Source: Ideonella alba
GTDB lineage: Bacteria; Pseudomonadota; Gammaproteobacteria; Burkholderiales; Burkholderiaceae_C
Length of the DNA stretch: 64,000 nucleotides
Assembly: GCF_018069875.1 (NCBI RefSeq)
Contig: NZ_JAGQDF010000001.1
Coordinates: forward strand, 1-64,000
Reading direction: 5' to 3'
Shown here: positions 39,498 to 46,264 of the stretch, one piece after another
Layout of the letters: every line of letters begins with the position of its first letter
How positions within the stretch are numbered: the first letter of the stretch is position 1
The notes under the pieces: generated by a model
Database searches by the model: none
What the model saw: only the letters and a program-made list of their open reading frames with translations
What the model was told of the DNA's origin: nothing
Made by a program: the position numbers and the translations under genes

Positions 39498-40301
39498 ATG
39501 CCCCGATTCGCAGCGAACCTCACGATGCTCTACAACGAGCATGCCTTTCTGGACCGTTTCGCCGCCGCCGCGGCCGATGGATTCCTGGGCGTTGAGTACC
39601 TGTTTCCCTACGCCTTCCCGGCCCAGGAGATCGCGGCACGGCTGCGCGACCATGGCCTGCAGCAGGTGCTGTTCAACGCGCCGCCGGGCGACTGGGAGGC
39701 TGGCGAGCGCGGACTGGCCTGCCTGCCCGGGCGCGAGTCCGAGTTCCGCGCCGGCTTTGCGCAGGCGCTGGTCTATGCCGAGGAGCTGGACTGTCCGCGC
39801 ATCCACGTGATGGCCGGCCTGGCCCCGGCCGGTGCGGAGCGCGCGGCGCTGCAGGCCACCTACGAGGCCAATCTGGCCTGGGCGGCAGCGCAGGCGCAGT
39901 CCGTCGGACGCGAGGTGCTGATCGAGCCGATCAACCCGCGCGACATCCCCGGCTTCTTTCTCAATCGGCAGGACGAGGCGCACCGCACCGTGCAGGCTGT
40001 CGGCGCACCCAACCTGAAGGTGCAGTTCGACCTCTACCACTGCCAGATCGTCGAAGGCGACGTAGCGATGAAGATCCGGCAGTACCTGCCCACCGGGCGC
40101 GTCGGCCACTTCCAGATTGCGGGTGTGCCGATGCGCCACGAGCCGGACCTGGGCGAGTTGCACCACCCGTACCTGTTCGATGTCATCGACGAGGTCGCGT
40201 TGGCCAGCGGCTGGCAGGGCTGGGTGGGTTGCGAGTACCGGCCGCAGCGCGGTGCAGTACCCGGCGGCACCCGTGATGGGCTGGGCTGGATGCGCTGCTG
40301 A
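39498..40301 (+). CDS. otnI: 2-oxo-tetronate isomerase (hydroxypyruvate isomerase family)
   Basis: This is a 267-residue TIM-barrel isomerase of the Hyi family, expected to convert 2-oxo-tetronate to 3-oxo-tetronate. It opens [20 protein letters not shown]. Conserved metal/catalytic glutamates are E143 ([14 protein letters not shown]) and E246 (GCEYRP), with FDLYHCQI (177-184) also typical. The ATG at 39498 has an AGGA close upstream; a TTG at 39480 is in frame. It is the last gene of the acid-sugar operon and converges with the serine protease gene 10 bp away. Confidence 0.9.
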   Translation: MPRFAANLTMLYNEHAFLDRFAAAAADGFLGVEYLFPYAFPAQEIAARLRDHGLQQVLFNAPPGDWEAGERGLACLPGRESEFRAGFAQALVYAEELDCPRIHVMAGLAPAGAERAALQATYEANLAWAAAQAQSVGREVLIEPINPRDIPGFFLNRQDEAHRTVQAVGAPNLKVQFDLYHCQIVEGDVAMKIRQYLPTGRVGHFQIAGVPMRHEPDLGELHHPYLFDVIDEVALASGWQGWVGCEYRPQRGAVPGGTRDGLGWMRC

Positions 40302-40311
40302 GAGCGGCGCC

Positions 40312-41322
40312 TCAGGCCGCGGTCAGCGTGTTCAGCACATCGGCATACCACGCCAGGTTCAGGCCCAGCGTTTCGTCCTGCAGGCGATCGCGCGAACTCA
40401 TGTCCATGCGGGTCGAGTGCACGCCCACCAGTTGCCAGGGCAGGCCAGCGTCGCCCGGGCCGCTCAGGCGCCGGCGCCGCAGCACCGGCGCGCCGCTGCT
40501 GCCGCGGTGGGTGCGCGCATCGGTGAGGAAACAGCCCTGGCGCTGGAAGCGGATGCCGTAGGCCGAGGCCACCGAGGCGTTGCGCGCCACGGCCAGGTGG
40601 TGCACCGTGTCGTGGAAGCCCAGCGGGTAGCCGACGATGGTCAGGGCATCGCCGATGGCGATGTCCTCGTCCAGCGGATCCAGGTGGCTGCGGTCGAAGG
40701 CCTGCAGCACCGCGTTGGCGGGCAGCAGGCCGGTCTCGATCTCGATCACCGCCACGTCCACCGGTCCGCCGCTGTCGGTGGCGTCGCGCCACTGGCTCAG
40801 GCGGTTGCGGTACAGCGGCAGGCTCAGCACCGTGCAGCGGCTCAGGTCGCGCGCGTCGGTGTGCAGCAGCACCTCGAGGCGGTCGGGCTGGTGGCCGCTG
40901 GCCTCCTCGGAGAACACATGCCGGTTGCTGACCAGGAACAGTCGGCCGTCGCGCCGGAAGAAGAACCCGCTGGCGCTGGTCAGCACCTGGTAGCCGACAT
41001 AGGTGGTGATCTGGGTGGTGGTGAGCAGCAGGGTCTCGGCCGGTCCGGCCGGTGGCGCGCTGGCCGACTCGGCCGGGGCGGCGCGCAGCCGCGCGGCGAT
41101 GCGGGCCACGTCGCGCTCGAAGGTCGACAGCACCAGCTCGGAGATGTCGGCATGCAGCATCACGGTGCGGGCCACCTCGGCGTGGCTGTCGAAGGAGTCC
41201 CGCAGCCGGGCGCGCAGCGTGGGCGGCAAGGCGTCGATCAGGGCCGGCACCAGGGCGTCCAGGGCCACCTGGCTGCCCTTGAGTTCGCAGATGCGCTCGG
41301 TCGCCTCTTGCAGGTTCTTCAT
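40312..41322 (-). CDS. Cytosolic trypsin-like serine protease with N-terminal helical domain
   Basis: This is a 336-residue S1/S46-like protease. The catalytic triad is readable as H135 (SNRHVF), D189 (PVDVAVIEI) and S276 (HRGSSGAPV). It differs from DegP-type proteases in having no signal peptide, no transmembrane segment and no PDZ domain. Instead, an 80-residue predicted helical region (MKNLQEATERICELKGSQVA ... RIAARL) precedes an Ala/Pro linker at about 81-98. The start at 41322 is chosen over an extension to 41436 that would run through a terminator-like hairpin. The substrate is unknown. Such small helical N-domains can be interaction modules (inference). Confidence 0.82.
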   Translation of the reverse strand: MKNLQEATERICELKGSQVALDALVPALIDALPPTLRARLRDSFDSHAEVARTVMLHADISELVLSTFERDVARIAARLRAAPAESASAPPAGPAETLLLTTTQITTYVGYQVLTSASGFFFRRDGRLFLVSNRHVFSEEASGHQPDRLEVLLHTDARDLSRCTVLSLPLYRNRLSQWRDATDSGGPVDVAVIEIETGLLPANAVLQAFDRSHLDPLDEDIAIGDALTIVGYPLGFHDTVHHLAVARNASVASAYGIRFQRQGCFLTDARTHRGSSGAPVLRRRRLSGPGDAGLPWQLVGVHSTRMDMSSRDRLQDETLGLNLAWYADVLNTLTAA

Positions 41323-41362
41323 CGCCGGTCCCTCCGCAGGCCTCTGGCAACGGCCAGGGCCA

Positions 41363-41388
41363 AGAAAAAAGCGCGGCTGGGCCGCGCT
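41363..41388 (-). terminator. Rho-independent terminator of cspA
   Basis: On the minus strand AGCGCGGC-CCA-GCCGCGCT forms a perfect 8-bp stem with a 3-base loop (41370-41388), followed by a T-rich tail (41363-41369). It lies 64 bp past the cspA stop and separates cspA from the protease gene. Confidence 0.85.
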
Positions 41389-41452
41389 CTCGGTGCCTGG
41401 GGCGGGGTGAACTGCCAGCGGTGGCTGGCGCTTCACGGCCCCGGGGGGAATG

Positions 41453-41665
41453 TCACCCGATCGAGCGGATGCGCGAGGCCTGCGGGCCCTTCTGGCCCTG
41501 GGTCACCTCGAACTCCACGCGCTGGTTCTCGGTCAGCGTCTTGAAGCCGCTGCCCTGGATTTCCTTGAAGTGGGCGAACAGGTCCTTGCCGCCGCTGTCG
41601 GGGGCGATGAAGCCAAAGCCCTTGCCTTCGTTGAACCACTTCACGGTGCCGGTTTCAGTCGTCAT
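41453..41665 (-). CDS. cspA: Cold-shock protein
   Basis: This is a 70-residue single OB-fold nucleic-acid-binding protein. It has RNP1 KGFGFI (15-20) and RNP2 LFAHF (29-33), starting [14 protein letters not shown]. It melts RNA structure and acts as an RNA chaperone. The frame is open to 41815, but only the ATG at 41665 gives the family N-terminus. It is preceded on the same strand by a small conserved-looking gene and followed by a strong terminator. The paralog number (A/C/E) cannot be fixed. Confidence 0.96.
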   Translation of the reverse strand: MTTETGTVKWFNEGKGFGFIAPDSGGKDLFAHFKEIQGSGFKTLTENQRVEFEVTQGQKGPQASRIRSIG

Positions 41666-41811
41666 GATGTCTATCCTTGCTGGATGCGTTGAAAAGATGC
41701 CCCAGCTTTCGCCAGTGCGGGTCAGCAGCCTCCGGACATGGAGGCTGAATACGGTGGGGGTCGGGCCCAGGCCGGTGCAGGCACTGGGGTCGAGGCGGGT
41801 CACGGCGGTGC

Positions 41812-42003
41812 TCATTGGCGCGGGCCGTGGGTGTCGATCCAGGCCAGGGCCTGGTCGATCGCGAACTGCGAGGCCTGGTCGGGGCTGTCGAACACCGGCA
41901 TGAAGCGCATGATGCGGTCGTGCGTCATGCTGCCGCTGCCGCTGCGGATGGACACGCCAGCGCCGAAGCGGCCGCCGATCAGCGGGCGGGGGAGGGCAGA
42001 CAC
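41812..42003 (-). CDS. Small protein upstream of cspA
   Basis: This is a 63-residue protein starting with GTG, with the core [48 protein letters not shown] recall similar small proteins beside cold-shock genes in Burkholderiales, but the function is unknown. The core looks like a small beta-sheet plus helix. The reading frame is open further upstream without an ATG, so the start is uncertain and the SD is poor. It is 146 bp before cspA on the same strand and may be co-transcribed. Confidence 0.6.
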   Translation of the reverse strand: MSALPRPLIGGRFGAGVSIRSGSGSMTHDRIMRFMPVFDSPDQASQFAIDQALAWIDTHGPRQ

Positions 42004-42336
42004 GAGGTACTTGCCGACCTGTAGAGATGCTTGGATGAGGATTCCTTGGAGGACCTCGCCGTCACTGAAGCGGCGATGTCCTGACTGTCTGGGGTGGGGC
42101 GCGCAGCGGTGGCGCGGGCGTCGGTCGAGCTCTGTCCGGCGTCTGGCCCGCGGGGTCGTTCGCGGCGGGCCGGAGGCAGCCAGAGAAGAGAGACAGCCGA
42201 AGCGATCAGACAGTCTGGCAGGGGATGGAGATCAGCGGGTGATCTCGGTGCGGTTGGGAGCCGCCACCAAAAACAAGAGACCCAGTCTAGCACGTCCTGC
42301 CGCAGCGCGGTGGGTTCTTTCGTGCCACACTGGTCC
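42004..42336. other. 333-bp intergenic region with candidate cspA-unit promoter
   Basis: No gene is seen here. On the minus strand an extended -10 (TGC-TAGACT, 42284-42292) could start a transcript with a 5' leader of about 270 bases before the small GTG gene and about 610 before cspA. A separated inverted repeat, GACTGTCTG (about 42076-42084) with CAGACAGTC (about 42207-42215), could fold the leader. Long structured leaders are known for cold-shock mRNAs; the link here is inference. The plus-strand esterase promoter must also lie near the right end. Confidence 0.4.
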
Positions 42337-43560
42337 ATGACGCAACCGCTTCTGCAAGCCGCCGATCTGCGCGGCGCCACGCGCCTGACCACCGATGCGG
42401 TGGTCGGCCTCGCCAGCCTGGTCGAAGCGATGCACGCCCGCATTGCCAGCCCGCCCTGGCTGCCCGGCCTGGGCGGTGCCGTGCCCGGGGATGAACGCAC
42501 CCGCGGCCTGACCGGCCTGGTCTACAAGACGGTGCGCGGTGTGACCCACCTGGTGGGTGGCAGCACCGAACACCTGCTGGGCTGGCTTGCGCTGGCCATG
42601 GCCGATCCGCAGCCCCTGCGGGCGCCACGCCCGGAGCGCGAGGCCTTTGTCGCTGCCCTCAACGGCGTGCTGGGCGATCACCTGGCCGCCACCGACAACC
42701 CCCTGGCGCTGGCCATGGCCTTTCGACAAGGCGGCCGCGCGTTGCCGCTGGACCGGCCCTCGCTGCGCGCTCGCGTGCCGGGCGCCACACCGAAGCTGCT
42801 GGTGCTGCTGCACGGCCTGTGCATGAACGACCTGCAGTGGCAGCGCGACGGCCACGACCACGGCGAGGCGCTGGCGCGTGAACTGGGCTACACGCCGGTC
42901 TACCTGCACTACAACAGCGGCCTGAGTGTCTCCACCAACGGGCGCATCCTGGCGCCGCTGCTGGAGCGCCTGTTCGATGCCTGGCCGGTGCCGGTCCAGC
43001 GCCTGGCCCTGCTGGGCCACAGCATGGGCGGACTGGTGGCACGCAGCGCGATCTACCACGCCGCGCTGATGCAGCGCGGCGGCCTGCGCTGGCCCGGCCG
43101 GCTCGACGACCTGGTCTGCCTGGGCACACCGCACCTGGGGGCGCCGCTGGAGCGCGCCGGGCATGGCGTCGATGTGCTGCTGGGCGCGGCGCCCTACGCC
43201 GCGCCGCTGGCGCGCATCGGCAAGCTGCGCAGTGCCGGCATCAACGACCTGCGGCGCGGCAGCATCCTTGGCGCCTCGACGGCCGAGGACGACGCGCAGC
43301 GCGCAGCGGCCGTGGGCCTGCCGCCCGGCGTGCACTGCCGCGCGATCGCGGCCTGCCTGGGGCCGGCGGGTGGCAGCCTGAAGGGCCGGCTGCTGGGCGA
43401 TGGCCTGGTGCCGGTGGCCAGCGCGCTGGGCCAGGATCCCGACCCCGCACGCAGCCTGGACTTCGCGCCCGAGGACCTGGCCATCGTCCACGACACCGGC
43501 CACCTGGACCTGCTGTCCTCGCCGGCGGTGTACGCGCAGCTGAAGGCCTGGCTGGCCTGA
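42337..43560 (+). CDS. Alpha/beta-hydrolase, PGAP1/lipase-like esterase
   Basis: This is a 407-residue hydrolase with no clear signal peptide. An N-terminal helical region (1-150) precedes the alpha/beta core: an oxyanion segment LLVLLHGLCMND (154-165), the nucleophile elbow LGHSMGGLVARSA with S229, LVCLGTPHLGAPLE, a late Asp in GDGLVPVAS and His in DTGHLDLL. The LGTPHLGAP block is typical of PGAP1-like and lipase-class serine esterases. An in-frame GTG at 42322 is an alternative start. It converges with the ASCH gene after 10 bp. The substrate is unknown. Confidence 0.85.
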   Translation: MTQPLLQAADLRGATRLTTDAVVGLASLVEAMHARIASPPWLPGLGGAVPGDERTRGLTGLVYKTVRGVTHLVGGSTEHLLGWLALAMADPQPLRAPRPEREAFVAALNGVLGDHLAATDNPLALAMAFRQGGRALPLDRPSLRARVPGATPKLLVLLHGLCMNDLQWQRDGHDHGEALARELGYTPVYLHYNSGLSVSTNGRILAPLLERLFDAWPVPVQRLALLGHSMGGLVARSAIYHAALMQRGGLRWPGRLDDLVCLGTPHLGAPLERAGHGVDVLLGAAPYAAPLARIGKLRSAGINDLRRGSILGASTAEDDAQRAAAVGLPPGVHCRAIAACLGPAGGSLKGRLLGDGLVPVASALGQDPDPARSLDFAPEDLAIVHDTGHLDLLSSPAVYAQLKAWLA

Positions 43561-43570
43561 GGGCGATGGC

Positions 43571-44053
43571 TCAGCCGGGCGCGTCGTCCGGCGAGGCCGG
43601 CAGGACGTGCAGCAGCTCGAACACGCTGCACACCACCGGCATGTCCGGCGCCGGCGTGCGGCCGATGCGGGCGCACTCGCGAGCAAAGAAGGCCTGGTGC
43701 GCCTGGCGCCAGAAGGCCAGCGAACCATCGCCCTCGCCCTCGATCGCGGCATAGCGTGCGTCCACCTGGTCGAAGGGGCGGATGTCGACCTCGGTCAGCC
43801 GCGTGACCAGGGCCGGGCGCCCGGCGTGGTCGATCACCACCTCGATGTCACCCACCTGCGGCAGGTCCTCGCCGTCGTGCAGGGTCGCCCACAGCAGGCC
43901 GGTGCCGGCGCGTTTGCGGCCGCTGATGATCAGCGCCAGCAGTTCCCGCGACAACGCGGGCGAGTCGCCGTAGCCGTCCACCCGCACCCGGCCGGGCGGC
44001 AGGACCACGCCGCGCTCGGCCAGCGTGCGCAGCACGGCAGCGGTGTCGATCAT
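43571..44053 (-). CDS. ASCH-domain protein
   Basis: This is a 160-residue cytosolic protein whose central part (LALIISGRKRAGTGLLWATLHDGEDLPQVGDIEVVID) matches the ASCH fold, a PUA-like RNA-binding beta-barrel. The conserved SGRKRAGT segment lines the RNA/ligand cleft in the family. Related single-domain members act on modified cytidines (N4-acetylcytidine amidohydrolase), but that activity cannot be inferred from the motif alone. Its start overlaps the lipoprotein gene stop by 4 bp. Confidence 0.82.
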   Translation of the reverse strand: MIDTAAVLRTLAERGVVLPPGRVRVDGYGDSPALSRELLALIISGRKRAGTGLLWATLHDGEDLPQVGDIEVVIDHAGRPALVTRLTEVDIRPFDQVDARYAAIEGEGDGSLAFWRQAHQAFFARECARIGRTPAPDMPVVCSVFELLHVLPASPDDAPG

Positions 44054-44517
44054 GCGCAGTCGCGTGCCCGGCGCACGCCCTTGAGGAAGGCCCGGCGCAC
44101 AGTGCCGGCGGCAATCGCGGCGGCCACCTGGCGCGAGTAGCGCTCGGCCCCGGTGAGCTTGCGCACCCAGCCACGGAAGGGCACGATGCCCTCGGCCGTG
44201 CGCTGCACCGCGTCGGCCGCCAGGTGGCCACCGCGTTCGATCAGCCCCGGGTTGGCCTCGGTGGCGGGGGCATCCAGGTCGGGGCCCAGCACCTCGTCCA
44301 GCGCGCGGATGTCGGCGGCCAGGGTGTCGCAGCGCGCATCGGCGAGCAGCGCGTAAGGCGCCTTCTGGGCCTGCTGCAGCGCCTCGGGGATCGGGGCGTT
44401 GACCAGGTTCAGGTCGTTCAATGGCGTGACGGCGGCGCCGCTGAGCTTGGTCTGGTCGGCACTGGCGCAGGCGGTGAGCCACAGCGTGGCAGCGAGGAGC
44501 AGGGGCGCGGTTCTCAT
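44050..44517 (-). CDS. Putative lipoprotein
   Basis: This is a 155-residue protein with a lipoprotein signal: MRTAPLLLAATLWLTAC, lipid-modified cysteine C17. The mature part is Ala-rich and helical (LNDLNLVNAPIPEALQQAQKAPYAL, ADIRALDEVLGPDLDAP, GHLAADAVQRTAEGIVPFRGWVRKLTGAERYSRQV) and resembles conserved small lipoproteins of Burkholderiales of unknown function. It overlaps the ASCH gene by 4 bp and starts 14 bp after the upstream alpha-amylase stop, so it may be the distal part of that transcript. Confidence 0.82.
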   Translation of the reverse strand: MRTAPLLLAATLWLTACASADQTKLSGAAVTPLNDLNLVNAPIPEALQQAQKAPYALLADARCDTLAADIRALDEVLGPDLDAPATEANPGLIERGGHLAADAVQRTAEGIVPFRGWVRKLTGAERYSRQVAAAIAAGTVRRAFLKGVRRARDCA

Positions 44518-44531
44518 CGCGCCATTCTCGG

Positions 44532-46172
44532 TCAGCCGTCGATCGCGAACACCGCCACCGATTGCGGCGCCAGCATGAAGGCGCCGGCATCGGCCGGGCC
44601 CGGGGCGCTGCGCCACAGCAGCCGCGGACGCACGCCCTCAGGCAGGCCCTCGGGCCGGGCCTGTGAGGTGCTGGTGCCGTAGTTGATCAGCACCAGCGTG
44701 CGCTCGCTGCCCAGCCGGCGCTGGAAGGCCAGCACCAGGCCGTCGGCGCTGCTGTGCGCGAAGTCGCCGCGGGCCAGGCTGGCCCGAGCGTTGCGCAGGC
44801 CGATCAGCTGGCGGTAGAAGTGCCACAGCGACGTCGGGTCGGCGCGCTGCGCCGCCAGGTGGTGGGTGTCGGCGTTCGGCGCGCGGCCGTTGTACGGGCC
44901 CCGGGGGCTGAACCCGGCGCTGCCTGGCTCGGCGCTCCAGCTCATCGAGCCGCGCACCGGCCGGTCGCCCGGCAGGCTCGGCAGGCTGGCCTGTCCCACT
45001 TCCTCGCCGTAATACACGAACGGCGTGCCGGGCTGCAGCAGGTAGCCGGCGGCGGCCAGGCGGTAGCGGGCGTCGTCGCCACCCACCTGGTCCCACAGGC
45101 GCAGGCCGGCGAAGATGTCGTGGCTGCTGGTGAAGGTGGCCATGCGCGGCGACGCGCTGCGGTAGTAACTGGCCAGTGCGGCCACCGACGCGGCCTCGCC
45201 CTTGGCGGCCTGCACGAAGTGGTGCTGGTAGCCGAACGCGAAGGCGCCGCCGCAGACGGCCGGGTCGCCGTAGGCCTGGGGCTCGGCGGTGGCTTCGCAG
45301 ACCACGAAGCGGTTCGGGTAGGCCAGGATCGTGTCCTGCAGCCGCTTGGTCAGCGCGCGGCTCTCAGGCTGGTCGTTCCAGCGCACCGCGTCGTTCTCGA
45401 TCAGGTGCGGCACCGCATCCAGCCGGAAGCCGTCCAGGCCGCGGTTGAGCCAGAAGCGCAGCGAATCGAGGTGGTAGTCGAAGACCTCGGGGCGGCGCAG
45501 GTTGAAGTCGGGCATGTGCGGCCCGAAGGTGGCGAAGAAGTGGTCCTTCGCACCCGCGGGTGCCGGCGGCTGGGTCTTCGGATCGCCATGCTCCCAGGGC
45601 CGGCTGGGCAGCCAGTACCAGGGGTTGGCGTCCCAGATGCGCCAGCCGCTGGGAGCAGCTTCGCTGAAGACGAACCAGTCGCGCCAGGGGCTCTTCGGGT
45701 CGCTGATCGCCGCCTGGAACGCGGGGTGCTGGTACGAGGCATGGTTGACCACGTAGTCCATCACCACGCCGATGCCGCGGCGGTGTGCTTCGCGCAGCAG
45801 CGTGTCGACATCGGCCAGCGTGCCATAGGCCGGCTCCACCGCGCGGTGGTCGGTGGTGGCGTAGCCGTGGTCGTGGTCGGCGCTGGCGGTGATCGGCATC
45901 AGCCACAGGCCGCGGATGCCCAGCGCCTGCAGATCATCCAGGCGGCTGATCAGGCCCTTCAGATCCCCGATGCCGTCGCCGTCGCTGTCCTGGTAGGCGC
46001 GGACGAAGATTTCCATGAACACGCCATGCTGCCAGTCGGCCGGCAGGGCGCTGGCAGACGCCTGCATCGGCTGCGGGCTGCGGTCGAAGGCCGGTGTCGG
46101 GGCAGCCATCGCCCAGGTGCAGCACAGCGCCAGGCCGGCTGCGCGAAGATTGTGTAGTAAAGCTACATACAT
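44532..46172 (-). CDS. Exported GH13 alpha-amylase
   Basis: This is an amylase of about 546 residues with a signal peptide ([18 protein letters not shown] ... AMAAP). It has [23 protein letters not shown] (the calcium-binding DSDGDGIGD loop), [22 protein letters not shown] (nucleophile Asp), [11 protein letters not shown] (acid/base Glu) and [10 protein letters not shown] (third Asp, with Ser replacing the usual Asn before HD). It should cleave starch or maltodextrin outside the cytoplasm. The start is uncertain: the ATG at 46172 lacks an SD, a TTG at 46202 is in frame, and the TGTA-N7-TACA site falls within the first codons. It is divergent from the pullulanase gene. Confidence 0.88.
   Translation of the reverse strand: MYVALLHNLRAAGLALCCTWAMAAPTPAFDRSPQPMQASASALPADWQHGVFMEIFVRAYQDSDGDGIGDLKGLISRLDDLQALGIRGLWLMPITASADHDHGYATTDHRAVEPAYGTLADVDTLLREAHRRGIGVVMDYVVNHASYQHPAFQAAISDPKSPWRDWFVFSEAAPSGWRIWDANPWYWLPSRPWEHGDPKTQPPAPAGAKDHFFATFGPHMPDFNLRRPEVFDYHLDSLRFWLNRGLDGFRLDAVPHLIENDAVRWNDQPESRALTKRLQDTILAYPNRFVVCEATAEPQAYGDPAVCGGAFAFGYQHHFVQAAKGEAASVAALASYYRSASPRMATFTSSHDIFAGLRLWDQVGGDDARYRLAAAGYLLQPGTPFVYYGEEVGQASLPSLPGDRPVRGSMSWSAEPGSAGFSPRGPYNGRAPNADTHHLAAQRADPTSLWHFYRQLIGLRNARASLARGDFAHSSADGLVLAFQRRLGSERTLVLINYGTSTSQARPEGLPEGVRPRLLWRSAPGPADAGAFMLAPQSVAVFAIDG
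46153..46167. promoter_or_regulatory. Operator-like palindrome TGTA-N7-TACA, amylase side
   Basis: TGTAGTAAAGCTACA closely matches the palindrome at 18281-18295 (13 of 15 bases). It overlaps codons 2-7 of the amylase gene if translation starts at 46172, so a bound repressor could block transcription there, or the true start is elsewhere. Confidence 0.6.
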
Positions 46173-46240
46173 GGCCCGACATGCTGACACATCGCAGGAC
46201 AATTGCCAAGGGAAGTGGTTTCATGGATGGCGAAGAGCAA

Positions 46241-46255
46241 TGTAATTTGGGTACA
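46241..46255. promoter_or_regulatory. Operator-like palindrome TGTA-N7-TACA, pullulanase side
   Basis: TGTAATTTGGGTACA, within AATGTA-N7-TACATT (46239-46257), lies 9 bp before the preferred pullulanase ATG. TGTAAT itself could be the -10, giving a transcript start about 12 bases before that ATG. It has the same form as the malK-side site at 18166-18182. Confidence 0.6.
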
Positions 46256-46264
46256 TTCGGCGCC

